From assembly GCF_032854445.1 (NCBI RefSeq), contig NW_027018002.1, forward strand, positions 62,001 through 126,000: a DNA stretch of 64,000 nt, in the 5' to 3' direction. Position numbers and translations under genes: made by a program. Below are positions 36,755-50,331 of the stretch, in pieces. A model generated the notes under the pieces. It made no database searches. It was not told the DNA's origin and saw only the letters and a program-made list of their open reading frames with translations. The DNA comes from Liolophura sinensis (taxonomy: Eukaryota; Mollusca; Polyplacophora; Chitonida; Chitonidae). Position 1 is the first letter of the stretch. Every line of letters starts with the position of its first letter.

Positions 36755-39497
36755 CGGCTGTTACTCCATGGAAACCAGGGATATTTGCAATTTTTTAACA
36801 GCTGCCGATGCCTGGCCCAATTCCGCATCTTTTGGCACCTTATTCATGTGGGTCTGTTGTCAGTTGTACTTTTTACAGCAGACTGTATCAAGTACCTTGT
36901 GATTTTTATGTACAAAAGGTGTGGTTTTTCTACACGTAGATAAAGACATTGAGATTGTCTTGGACTTAGAAGTAACACAATTGCTGGGTGAGTTAAATGG
37001 GCTTAGCCCAAAGATTTGTCGTCTTCTGGGCTACCGAAGGGCACATAACTTATAGTCAAAAGTTGAATATAGTAATGACCAGTTGCGATTGTACAGAGTA
37101 CAGTGTAGCCGATTTCAATTAACAAAAAGACCAGGTAAAAATGGAAAAGTGGAAAAACTGTTCCAGTGCTGCTGGTAAGAGGCTAATCCGACGTATTTTG
37201 TGACGAGAAATCGAATGGTGCAAACCGCGTTTCTCTCCGACCAATACATTTGGCTGTAGTGACAATTGAATGATCATTGATGTCATAATCACGTGCCCAG
37301 CAACGGCTCTTACTCCATGGAAACCAGGGAAATTTGCAATTTTTCAACAGCTGCCGATGCCTGGCTCAATTGCGCATCTTTTGGCACCTTATTGAAGTGG
37401 GTCAGTGTTCAGTTGTACTTTTTACAGCAGACTGTATCAAGTACCTTGTGATTTTTATGTACAAAAGGTGTGGTTTTTCTACACTTAGATAAAGACATTG
37501 AGATTGTCTTGGACTTAGAAGTAACACAATTGCTGGGTGAGTTAAATGGGCTTCGCTCAAAGATTTGACGTCTTCTGGGCTATCGAAGGGCACATAACTT
37601 ATAGTCAAAAGTTGAATATAGTAATGACCAGTCGCGATTGTACAAAGTACAGTGTAGCCGATTTCATTTAACAAAAAGACCAGGTAAAAATGCAAAAGTG
37701 GAAAAATTGTTCCAGTGCTGCTGGTAAGAGGCTATCCGACGTATTTTGTGACGAGAAATCGAATGGTGCAAACCGCGTTGCTCTCCGACCTATACTTTTG
37801 GCTGTAGTGACAATTGAATGATCATTGATGTCATAATCACGTGCCCAGCCACGGCTCTTACCCATGGAAACCAGGGAAATTTGCAATTTTTCAATAGCTG
37901 CCGATGTCTGGTTCAATTCCACATCTTTTGGTACCTTACTGAAGTGGGTCAGTGTTCAGTTGTACTTTTTACAGCAGACTGTATCAAGTACCTTGTGTTT
38001 TTTTATGTACAAATGGTGTGGTTTTTCTACACGTAGATAAAGACATTGAGATTGTCTTGGACTTAGAAGTAAGGCAATTGCTGGGTGAGTTAAATGGCTT
38101 AGCCCAAAGATTTGAAGTCTTCTGGGCTACCGAAGGGCACATAACATATAGGTCAAAAGTTGAATATAGTAATGACCAGTCGCGATGGTACATAGTACAG
38201 TGTAGCCGATTTCAATTAACAAAAAGACCAGGCAAAAATGCAAAATTGGAAAAATTGTTCAAGTGCTGCTGGTAAGAGGCTAATCCGACGTATTTTGTGA
38301 CGAGAAATCGAATGGTTTAAACCGCGTTGCTCTCCGACCAATACTTTTGGCTGTAGTGACAATTGAATGATCATTGATGTCATAATCACGTGCCCAGCAA
38401 CGTCTCTTACTCCATGGAAACCAGGGAAATTTGCAATTTTTCAACAGCTGCCGATGCCTGGCCAAATTCCGCATCTTTTGGCACCTTACTGAAGTGGGTC
38501 AGTGTTCAGTTGTACTTTTTACAGCAGACTGTATCAAGTACCTTGTGTTTTTCACGTACAAATGGTTTGGTTTTTCTACACGTAGATAAAGACATTGAGA
38601 TTGTCTTGCACTTAGAAGTAAGGCAATTGCTGGGTGAGTTAAATGGGCTTGGCCAAAGATTTGTCGTCGTCTGGGCTACCGAAGGGCACATAACTTATAG
38701 TCAAAAGTTGAATATAGTAATGACCAGTCGCGATTGTACAGAGTACAGTGTAGCCGATTTTAATTAACAAAAAGACCAGGCAAAAATGCAAAAGTGGAAA
38801 AAATGTTCCAGTGCTGCTGGTAAGAGGCTAATCCGACGTATTTTGTGGCGAGAAATCGAATGGTGCAAACCGCGTTGCTCTCCGACCAATACTTTTGGCT
38901 GTAGTGACAACTGAATGATCATTGATATCATAATCACGTGCCCAGCAACGTCTCTTACTCCATGGAAACCAGGAAAATTTGCAATTTTTCAACAGCTGCC
39001 GATGCCTGGCTCAATTCCGCATCTTTTGGCACCTTACTGAAGTGGGTCAGTGTTCAGTTGTACTTTTTACAGCAGACTGTATCAAGTACCCTGTGTTTTT
39101 CATGTACAAATGGTGTGGTTTTTCTACACGTAGATAAAGACATTGAGATTGTCTTCGACTTAGAAGTAAGGCAATTGCTGAATGAGTTAAATGGGCTTAG
39201 CCCAAAGATTTGAAGTCTTCTGGGCTACCGAAGGGCACATAACATATAGTCAAAAGTTGAATATAGTAATGACCAGTCGCGATGGTACATAGTACAGTGT
39301 AGCCGATTTCAATTAACAAAAAGACCAGGCAAAAATGCAAAATTCGAAAAATTGTTCCAGTGCTGCGGACAAGGGGCTAATCCGACGTATTTTGTGACGA
39401 CAAATCGAATGGTGCAAACCGCGTTGCTCTCCGACCAATACTTTTGGCTGTAGTGACAATTGAATGATCATTGATGTCATAATCACGTGCCCAGGAA
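36755..39497 (+). repeat. Transitional monomers M68-M72
   Basis: The type order is beta, alpha, alpha, alpha, alpha. This starts the alpha-rich right half of the window. M70 has several private changes (cccagccacgg, ttacccatgg with a lost T, caatagctgccgatgtctgg). M71 and M72 introduce cgtctcttac and tttttcacg or tttttcatg, common further right. M72 shares gcggacaagggg-type tails with M87 and M104 (ctgacaagggg). It lies just left of the 15-monomer HOR. Confidence 0.7.
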
Positions 39498-42400
39498 CGG
39501 CTCTTACTCCATGGAAACCAGGGAAATTTGCAATTTTTCAACAGCTGCCGATGCCTGGCTAACTTCCGCATCTTTTGGCACCTTATTCATGTGGGTCTGT
39601 TGTCAGTTGTACTTTTTACAGCAGACTATATCAAGTACCTTGTGAATTTTATGTACAAAAGGTGTGGTTTTTCTACACGTAGATAAAGACATTGAGATTG
39701 TCTTGGACTTAGAAATAAGACAATTGCTGGGTGAGTTAAATGGGCTTGGCCCAAAGATTTGTCGTCTTCTGGGCTACCGAAGGGCACATAACTTATAGTC
39801 AAAAGTTGAATATAGTAATGACCAGTCGCGATTGTACAGAGTACAGTGTAGTCGATTTCAATTAACAAAAAGACCAGGCAAAAATGCAAAAGTGGAAAAA
39901 ATGTTCCAGTGCTGCTGGTAAGAGGCTAATCCGACGTATTTTGTGACGAGAAATCGAATGGTGCAAACCGCGTTGCTCTCCGACCAATACTTTTGGCTGT
40001 AGCGACAATTGAATGATCATTGATGTCATAATCACGTGCCCAGCAACGGCTCTTACTCCATGGAAACCAGGGATATTTGCAATTTTTTAACAGCTGCCGA
40101 TGCCTGGCCCAATTCCGCATCTTTTGGCACCTTATAAATGTGAGTCAGTGTTAAGTTGTACTTTTTACAGCAGACTGTATCAAGTACCTTGTGTTTATTA
40201 TGTACAAATGGTGTGGTTTTTCTACACGTAGATAAAGACATTGAGATTGTCTTGGACTTAGAAGTAACACAATTGCTGGGTGAGTTAATCGGGCTTGGCC
40301 CAAAGATTTGTCGTCTTCTGGGCTACCGAAGGGCACATAACTTGTAGTCAAAAGTTAAATATAGTAATGACCAGTCGCGATTGTACAGAGTACAGTGTAG
40401 TCGATTTCAATTAACAAAAAGACCAGGCAAAAATGCAAAAGTGGAAAAAATGTTCCAGTGCTGTTGGTAAGAGGCTAATCCGACGTATTTTGTGACGACA
40501 AATCGAATGGTGCAATCCGCGTTGCTCTCCGACCAATACTTTTGGCTGTTGTGACAACTGAATGATCATTGATGTCATAATCACGTGCCCAGCAACGGCT
40601 CTTACTCCATGGAAACCAGGGAAATTTGCAATTTTTCAACAGCTGCCGATGCCTGGCTCAATTGCGCATCTTTTGGCACCTTACTGAAGTGGGTCAGTGT
40701 TCAGTTGTACTTTTTACAGCAGACTCTATCAAGTATCTTGTGTTTTTCACGTACAAATGGTGTGGTTTTTCTACACGTAGATAAAGACATTGAGATTGTC
40801 TTGCACTTAGAAGTAAGGCAATTGCTGGGTGAGTTAAATGGGCTTGGCCCAAAGATTTGTCGTTTTCTGGGCTACCGAAGGGCACATAACTTATAGTCAA
40901 AAGTTGAATATAGTAATGACCAGTCGCGATTGTACAGAGTACAGTGTAGCCGATTTCAATTAACAAAAAGACCAGGCAAAAATGCAAAAGTGGAAAAAAT
41001 GATCCAGTGCTGCTGACAAAAGGCTAATCCGACGTATTTTGTGACGAGAAATCGAATGGTGCAAACCGCGTTGCTCTCCGACCAATACTTTTGGCTGTAG
41101 TGACAACTGAATGATCATTGATATCATAATCACGTGCCCAGCAACGTCTCTTACTCCATGGAAACCAGGAAAATTTGCAATTTTTCAACAGCTGCCGATG
41201 CCTGGCTCGATTCCGCATCTTTTGGCACCTTACTGAAGTGGGTCAGTGTTCAGTTGTACTTTTTACAGCAGACTGTATCAAGTACCTTGTGTTTTTCACG
41301 TACAAATGGTGTGGTTTTTCTACACGTAGATAAAGACATTGAGATTGTCTTGGACTTGGAAATAAGACAATTGCTGGGTGAGTTAAATGGGCTTGGCCCA
41401 AAGATTTCAGGTCTTCTGGGCTACCGAAGGGCACATAACTTATAGTCAAAAGTTGAATATAGTAATGACCAGTCGCGATTGTACAGAGTACAGTGTAGCC
41501 GATTTCAATTAACAAAAAGACCAGGTAAAATGCAAAAGTGGAAAACCTGTTCCAGTGCAACTAGTAAGAGGCTAATCCGACGTATTTTGTGACGAGAAAT
41601 CGAATGGTGCAAACCGCGTTGCTCTCCGACCAATACTTTTGGCTGTAGTGACAATTGAATGATCATTTATGTCATAATCACGTGCACAGCAACGGCTCTT
41701 ACTCCATGGAAACCAGGGAAATTTGCATATTTTTCAACAGCTGCCGATACCTGGCTCAATTCCGCATCTTTTGGCACCTTACTAAAGTGGGTCAGTGTTC
41801 AGTTGTACTTTTTACAGCAGACTGTATCAAGTACCTTGTGTTTTTTATGTACAAATGGTGTGGTTTTTCTACACGTAGATAAAGACATTGAGATTGACTT
41901 GCACTTAGAAGTAACACAATTGCTGGGTAAGTTAAATGGGCTTGGCCCAAAGATTTGTCGTCTTCTGGGCTACCGAAGGGCACATAACTTATAATCAAAA
42001 GTTGAATATAGTAATCACCAGTCGCGATTCTACAGAGTACAGTGTAGTCGATTTCAATTAACAAAAAGACCAGGCAAAAATGCAAAAGTGGAAAAAATGT
42101 TCCAGTGCTGCTGGTAAGAGGCTAATCCGACATATTTTGTGACGACAAATCGAATGGTGCAAAACGCGTTGCTCTCCGACCAATACTTTTGGCTGTTGTG
42201 ACAATTGAATGATCATTGATGTCATAATCACGTGCCCAGCAACGTCTCTTACTCCATGGAAACCAGGGAAATTTGCAATTTTTCAACAGCTGCCGATGCC
42301 TGGCTCAATTCCGCATCTTTTGGCACCTTACTGAAGTGGGTCAGTGTTCAGTTGTACTTTTTACAGCAGACTGTATCAAGTACCTTGTGTTTTTCACGTA

Positions 42401-45400
42401 CAAATGGTGTGGTTTTTCTACACGTAGATAAAGACATTGAGATTGTCTTGGACTTAGAAATAAGGCAATTGCTGGGTGAGTTAAATGGGCTTAGCCCAAA
42501 GATTTGTCGTCTTCTGGGCTACCGAAGGGCACATAACTTATAGTCAAAAGTTGAATATAGTAATGACCAGTCGCGATTGTACAGAGTACAGTGTAGTCGA
42601 TTTCAATTAACAAAAAGACCAGGCAAAAATGCAAAAGTGGAAAAAATGTTCCAGTGCTGCTGGTAAGAGGCTAATCCGACGTATTTTGTGACGAGAAATC
42701 GAATGGTGCAAACCGCGTTGCTCTCCGACCAATACTTTTGGCTGTAGCGACAATTGAATGATCATTGATGTCATAATCACGTACCCAGCAACGGCTCTTA
42801 CTCCATGGAAACCAGGGATATTTGCAATTTTTTAACAGCTTCCGATGCCTGGCCCAATTCCGCATCTTTTTATCACCTTATAAATGTGGGTCAGTGTTAA
42901 GTTGTACTTTTTACAGCAGACTGTATCAAGTACCTTGTGTTTATTATGTACAAATGGTCTGGTTTTTCTACACGTAGATAAAGACATTGAGATTGTCTTG
43001 CACTTAGAAGTAACACAATTGCTGGGTGAGTTAATCGGGCTTGGCCCAAAGATTTGTCGTCTTCTGGGCTACCGAAGGGCACATAACTTATAGTCAAAAG
43101 TTGAATATAGTAATGACCAGTCGCGATTGTACAGAGTACAGTGTAGCCGATTTCAATTAACAAAAACACCAAGCAAAAATGCAAAAGTGGAAAAACTGTT
43201 CCAGTTCTACTAGTAAGAGGCTAATCCGACGTATTTTGTGACGACAAATCGAATGGTGCAATCCGCGTTGCTCTCCGACCAATACTTTTGGCTGTTGTGA
43301 CAACTGAATGATCATTGATGTCATAATCACGTGCCCAGCAACGGCTCTTACTCCATGCAAACCAGGGATATTTGCAATTTTTTAACAGCTGCCGATGCCT
43401 GGCCCAATTCCGCATCTTTTGGCACCTTATAAATGTGGGTCAGTGTTAAGTTGTACTTTTTACAGCAGACTGTATCAAGTACCTTGTGAATTTTATGTAC
43501 AAAAGGTGTGGTTTTTCTACACGTAAATAAAGACATTGAGATTGTCTTGGACTTAGAAATAAGACAATTGCTGGGTGAGTTAAATGGGCTTGGCCCAAAG
43601 ATTTCAGGTCTTCTGGGCTACCGAAGGGCACATAACTTATAGTCAAAAGTTGAATATAGTAATGACCAGTCGCGATTGTACAGAGTACAGTGTAGTCGAT
43701 TTCAATTAACAAAAAGACCAGGCAAAAATGCAAAAGTGGAAAAAATGTTCCAGTGCTGCTGGTAAGAGGCTAATCCGACGTATTTTGTGACGAGAAATCG
43801 AATGGTGCAAACCGCGTTGCTCTCCGACCAATACTTTTGGCTGTAGCGACAATTGAATGATCATTGATGTCATAATCACGTGCCCAGCAACGGCTCTTAC
43901 TCCATGGAAACCAGGGATATTTGCAATTTTTTAACAGCTGCCGATGCCTGGCCCAATTGCGCATCTTTTGGCACCTTATAAATGTGGGTCAGTGTTAAGT
44001 TGTACTTTTTACAGCAGACTGTATCAAGTACCTTGTGTTTTTTATGTACAAATGGTGTGGTTTTTCTACACGTAGATAAAGACATTGAGATTGTCTTGGA
44101 CTTAGAAGTAACACAATTGCTGGGTGAGTTAATCGGGCTTGGCCCAAAGAATTGTCGTCTTCTGGGCTACCGAAGGGCACATAACTTGTAGTCAAAAGTT
44201 GAATATAGTAATGACCAGTCGCGATTGTACAGAGTACGGTGTAGTCGATTTCAATTAACAAAAAGACCAGGCAAAAATGCAAAAGTGGAAAAAATGTTCC
44301 AGTGCTGTTGGTAAGAGACTAATCCGACGTATTTGTGACGACAAATCGAATGGTGCAATCCGCGTTGCTCTCCGACCAATACTTTTGGCTGTTGTGACAA
44401 CTGAATGATCATTGATGTCATAATCACGTGCCCAGCAACGGCTCTTACTCCATGGAAACCAGGGAAATTTGCAATTTTTCAACAGCTGCCGATGCCTGGC
44501 TCAATTCCGCATCTTTGGCACCTTACTGAAGTGGGTCAGTGTTCAGTTGTACTTTTTACAGCAGACTCTATCAAGTATCTTGTGTTTTTCACGTACAAAT
44601 GGTGTGGTTTTTTCTACAAGTAGATAAAGACATTGAGATTGTCTTGCACTTAGAAGTAAGGCAATTGCTGGGTGAGTTAAATGGGCTTGGCCCAAAGATT
44701 TGTCGTCTTCTGGGCTACCGAAGGGCACATAACTTATAGTCAAAAGTTGATATAGTAATGACAGTCGCGATTGTACAGAGTACAGTGTAGCCGATTTCAA
44801 TTAACAAAAAGGACCAGGCAAACATGCAAAAAGTGGAAAAAATGATCCAGTGCTGCTGACAAAAGGCTAATCCGACGTATTTTGTGACGAGAAATCGAAT
44901 GGTGCAAACCGCGTTGCTCTCCGACCAATACTTTTGGCTGTAGTGACAACTGAATGATCATTGATATCATAATCACGTGCCCAGCAACGTCTCTTACTCC
45001 ATGGAAACCAGGAAAATTTGCAATTTTTCAACAGCTGCCGATGCCTGGCTCGATTCGCATCTTTTGGCACCTTACTGAAGTGGGTCAGTGTTCAGTTGTA
45101 CTTTTTACAGCAGACTGTATCAAGTACCTTGTGTTTTTCACGTACAAATGGTGTGGTTTTTCTACACGTAGATAAAGACATTGAGATTGTCTTGGACTTA
45201 GAAATAAGACAATTGCTGGGTGAGTTAAATGGGCCTTGGCCCAAAGATTTCAGGTCTTCAGGGCTACCGAAGGGGCACATTAACTTATAGTCAAAAGTTG
45301 AATATAGTAATGACCAGTCGCGATTGTACAGAGTACAGTGTAGCGGTTTTCAATTACAAAACACCAAGCAAAAATGCAAAAGTGGAAAAACTGTTCCAGT

Positions 45401-47730
45401 GCTACTAGTAAGAGGCTAATCCGACGTATTTGTGACGAGAAATCGAATGGTGCAATCCGCGTTGCTCTCCGACCAATACTTTTGGCTGTAGTGACAATTG
45501 AATGATCATTGATGTCATAATCACGTGCGTAGCAACGGCTCTTACTCCATGGAAACCAGGAAAATTTGCAATTTTTCAACAGCTGCCGATGCCTGGCTAA
45601 ATTCCGCATCTTTTGGCACCTTATTCATGTGGGTCTGTTGTCAGTTGTACTTTTTACAGCAGACTGTATCAAGTACCTTGTGATTTTTATGTACAAAAGG
45701 TGTGGTTTTTCTACACGTAGATAAAGACATTGAGATTGTCTTGCACTTAGAAGTAACACAATAGCTGGGTGAGTTAAATGCGCTTAGCCCAAAGATTTCA
45801 GGTCTTCTGGGCTACCGAAGGGCACATAACTTATAGTCAAAAGTTGAATATAGTAATGACCAGTCGCGATTGTACAGAGTACAGTGTAGCCGATTTCAAT
45901 TAACAAAAAGACCAGGTAAAAATGCAAAAGTGGAAAAATTGTTCCAGTGCAGCTGGTAAGAGGCTAATCCGACGTATTTTGTCACGAGAAATCGAATGGT
46001 GCAATCCGCGTTGCTCTCCGACCAATACTTTTGGCTGTAGTGACAATTGAATGATCATTGATGTCATAATCACGTGCCCAGCAACGGCTCTTACTCCATG
46101 GAAACCAGGGAAATTTGCAATTTTTCAACAGCTGCCGATGCCTGGCTCAATTCCGCATCTTTTGGCACCTTACTGAAGTGGGTCAGTGTTCAGTTGTACT
46201 TTTTACAGCAGACTGTATCAAGTACCTTGTGTTTTTCATGTACAAATGGTGTGGTTTTTCTACACGTAGATAAAGACATTGAGATTGTCTTCGACTTAGA
46301 AGTAAGGCAATTGCTGGGTGAGTTAAATGGGCTTAGCCCAAAGATTTAAAGTCTTCTGGGCTACCGAAGGGCACATAACATATAGTCAAAAGTTGAATAT
46401 AGTAATGACCAGTCGCGATTGTACAGAGTACAGTGTAGCCGATTTCAATTAACAAAAAGACCAGGCAAAAATGCAAATTCGAAAAATTGTTCCAGTGCTG
46501 CTGACAAGAGGCTAATCCGACGTATTTTGTGACGACAAATCGAATGGTGCAATCCGCGTTGCTCTCCGACCAATACTTTTGGCTGTAGCGACAATTGAAT
46601 GATCATTGATGTCATAATCACGTGCGTAGCAACGGCTCTTACTCCATGGAAACCAGGAAAATTTGCAATTTCTCAACAGCTGCCGATGCCTGGCTAAATT
46701 CCGCATCTTTTGGCACCTTATTCATGTGGGTCTGTTGTCAGTTGTACTTTTTACAGCAGACTGTATCAAGTACCTTGTGATTTTTATGTACAAAGGGTGT
46801 GGTTTTTCTACACGTAGATAAAGACATTGAGATTGTCTTGCACTTAGAAGTAACACAATAGCTGGGTGAGTTAAATGCGCTTAGCCCAAAGATTTCAGGT
46901 CTTCTGGGCTACCGAAGGGCACATAACTTATAGTCAAAAGTTGAATATAGTAATGACCAGTCGCGATTGTACAGAGTACAGTGTAGCCGATTTCAATTAA
47001 CAAAAAGACCAGGTAAAAATGCAAAAGTGGAAAAACTGTTCCAGTGCAGCTGGTAAGAGGCTAATCCGACGTATTTTGTGACGAGAAATCGAATGGTGCA
47101 AACCGCGTTGCTCTCCGACCAATACTTTTGGCTGTAGTGACAATTGAATGATCATTGATGTCATAATCACGTGCCCAGCAACGGCTCTTACTCCATGGAA
47201 ACCAGGGAAATTTGCAATTTTTCAACAGCTGCCGATGCCTGGCTCAATTCCGCATCTTTTGGCACCTTACTGAAGTGGGTCAGTGTTCAGTTGTACTTTT
47301 TACAGCAGACTGTATCAAGTACCCTGTGTTTTTCACGTACAAATGGTGTGGTTTTTCTACACGTAGATAAAGACATTGAGATTGTCTTCGACTTAGACGT
47401 AAGGCAATTGCTGGGTGAGTTAAATGGGCTTAGCCCAAAGATTTGAAGTCTTCTGGGCTACCGAAGGGCACATAACATATAGTCAAAAGTTGAATATAGT
47501 AATCACCAGTCGCGATGGTACATAGTACAGTGTAGCCGATTTCAATTAACAAAAAGACCAGGCAAAAATGCAAAATTCGAAAAATTGTTCCAGTGCTGCT
47601 GACAAGGGGCTAATCCGACGTATTTTGTGACGACAAATCGAATGGTGCAAACCGCGTTGCTCTCCGACCAATACTTTTGGCTGTAGTGACAATTGAATGG
47701 TCATTGATGTCATAATCACGTGCCCAGCAA
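39498..47730 (+). repeat. Fifteen-monomer HOR, copy 1 (M73-M87, 8,233 bp)
   Basis: The type order is beta-gamma-alpha-alpha-alpha-alpha-gamma-gamma-gamma-alpha-alpha-beta-alpha-beta-alpha. M73-M77 recur 8,233 bp later as M88-M92, and M78-M87 recur 9,329-9,332 bp later as M95-M104. Markers reused in order include tgagtcag with tttattatg (M74), gactctatcaagtatc (M75), cgtctctt (M76, M78, M83), gcatattt (M77), tttttatcacc (M79), ccatgcaaacc (M80), caattgcgc (M81), gtgcgtagc and caatagctggg (M84, M86). M82 to the start of M84 (44,439-45,540) is peppered with one-base indels absent from M99-M100. Confidence 0.88.
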
Positions 47731-49234
47731 CGGCTCTTACTCCATGGAAACCAGGGAAATTTGCAATTTTTCAACAGCTGCCGATGCCTGGCTAACTTCC
47801 GCATCTTTTGGCACCTTATTCATGTGGGTCTGTTGTCAGTTGTACTTTTTACAGCAGACTATATCAAGTACCTTGTGATTTTTATGTACAAAGGGTGTGG
47901 TTTTTCTACACGTAAATAAAGACATTGAGATTGTCTTGGACTTAGAAAAAAGACAATTGCTGGGTGAGTTAAATGGGCTTGGCCCAAAGATTTCAGGTCT
48001 TCTGGGCTACCGAAGGGCACATAACTTATAGTCAAAAGTTGAATATAGTAATGACCAGTCGCGATTGTACAGAGTACAGTGTAGTCGATTTCAATTAACA
48101 AAAAGACCAGGCAAAAATGCAAAAGTGGAAAAAATGTTCCAGTGCTGCTGGTAAGAGGCTAATCCGACGTATTTTGTGACGAGAAATCGAATGGTGCAAA
48201 CCGCGTTGCTCTCCGACCAATACTTTTGGCTGTAGCGACAATTGAATGATCATTGATGTCATAATCACGTGCCCAGCAACGGCTCTTACTCCATGGAAAC
48301 CAGGGATATTTGCAATTTTTTAACAGCTGCCGATGCCTGGCCCAATTCCGCATCTTTTGGCACCTTATAAATGTGAGTCAGTGTTAAGTTGTACTTTTTA
48401 CAGCAGACTGTATCAAGTACCTTGTGTTTATTATGTACAAATGGTGTGGTTTTTCTACACGTAGATAAAGACATTGAGATTGTCTTGGACTTAGAAGTAA
48501 CACAATTGCTGGGTGAGTTAATCGGGCTTGGCCCAAAGATTTGTCGTCTTCTGGGCTACCGAAGGGCACATAACTTGTAGTCAAAAGTTAAATATAGTAA
48601 TGACCAGTCGCGATTGTACAGAGTACAGTGTAGTCGATTTCAATTAACAAAAAGACCAGGCAAAAATGCAAAAGTGGAAAAAATGTTCCAGTGCTGTTGG
48701 TAAGAGGCTAATCCGACGTATTTTGTGACGACAAATCGAATGGTGCAATCCGCGTTGCTCTCCGACCAATACTTTTGGCTGTTGTGACAACTGAATGATC
48801 ATTGATGTCATAATCACGTGCCCAGCAACGGCTCTTACTCCATGGAAACCAGGGAAATTTGCAATTTTTCAACAGCTGCCGATGCCTGGCTCAATTGCGC
48901 ATCTTTTGGCACCTTACTGAAGTGGGTCAGTGTTCAGTTGTACTTTTTACAGCAGACTCTATCAAGTATCTTGTGTTTTTCACGTACAAATGGTGTGGTT
49001 TTTCTACACGTAGATAAAGACATTGAGATTGTCTTGCACTTAGAAGTAAGGCAATTGCTGGGTGAGTTAAATGGGCTTGGCCCAAAGATTTGTCGTTTTC
49101 TGGGCTACCGAAGGGCACATAACTTATAGTCAAAAGTTGAATATAGTAATGACCAGTCGCGATTGTACAGAGTACAGTGTAGCCGATTTCAATTAACAAA
49201 AAGACCAGGCAAAAATGCAAAAGTGGAAAAAATG

Positions 49235-50331
49235 ATCCAGTGCTGCTGACAAAAGGCTAATCCGACGTATTTTGTGACGAGAAATCGAATGGTGCAAACC
49301 GCGTTGCTCTCCGACCAATACTTTTGGCTGTAGTGACAACTGAATGATCATTGATATCATAATCACGTGCCCAGCAACGTCTCTTACTCCATGGAAACCA
49401 GGAAAATTTGCAATTTTTCAACAGCTGCCGATGCCTGGCTCGATTCCGCATCTTTTGGCACCTTACTGAAGTGGGTCAGTGTTCAGTTGTACTTTTTACA
49501 GCAGACTGTATCAAGTACCTTGTGTTTTTCACGTACAAATGGTGTGGTTTTTCTACACGTAGATAAAGACATTGAGATTGTCTTGGACTTGGAAATAAGA
49601 CAATTGCTGGGTGAGTTAAATGGGCTTGGCCCAAAGATTTCAGGTCTTCTGGGCTACCGAAGGGCACATAACTTATAGTCAAAAGTTGAATATAGTAATG
49701 ACCAGTCGCGATTGTACAGAGTACAGTGTAGCCGATTTCAATTAACAAAAAGACCAGGTAAAATGCAAAAGTGGAAAACCTGTTCCAGTGCAACTAGTAA
49801 GAGGCTAATCCGACGTATTTTGTGACGAGAAATCGAATGGTGCAAACCGCGTTGCTCTCCGACCAATACTTTTGGCTGTAGTGACAATTGAATGATCATT
49901 TATGTCATAATCACGTGCACAGCAACGGCTCTTACTCCATGGAAACCAGGGAAATTTGCATATTTTCAACAGCTGCCGATACCTGGCTCAATTCCGCATC
50001 TTTTGGCACCTTACTAAAGTGGGTCAGTGTTCAGTTGTACTTTTTACAGCAGACTGTATCAAGTACCTTGTGTTTTTTATGTACAAATGGTGTGGTTTTT
50101 CTACACGTAGATAAAGACATTGAGATTGACTTGCACTTAGAAGTAACACAATTGCTGGGTAAGTTAAATGGGCTTGGCCCAAAGATTTGTCGTCTTCTGG
50201 GCTACCGAAGGGCACATAACTTATAATCAAAAGTTGAATATAGTAATCACCAGTCGCGATTCTACAGAGTACAGTGTAGTCGATTTCAATTAACAAAAAG
50301 ACCAGGCAAAAATGCAAAAGTGGAAAAAATG
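49235..50331 (+). repeat. Two-monomer tandem duplication, copy 1 (1,097 bp)
   Basis: It spans the tail of M90, M91 and most of M92. It carries cgtctctt, ctcgattccgc, aaaacctgttcc, gcaactagtaag, cgtgcacagc, gcatatttt, gagattgac and ggtaagttaaatg. All of these recur 1,097 bp downstream. Copy 1 of the larger HOR (M76-M77) has this pair only once. Confidence 0.9.
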
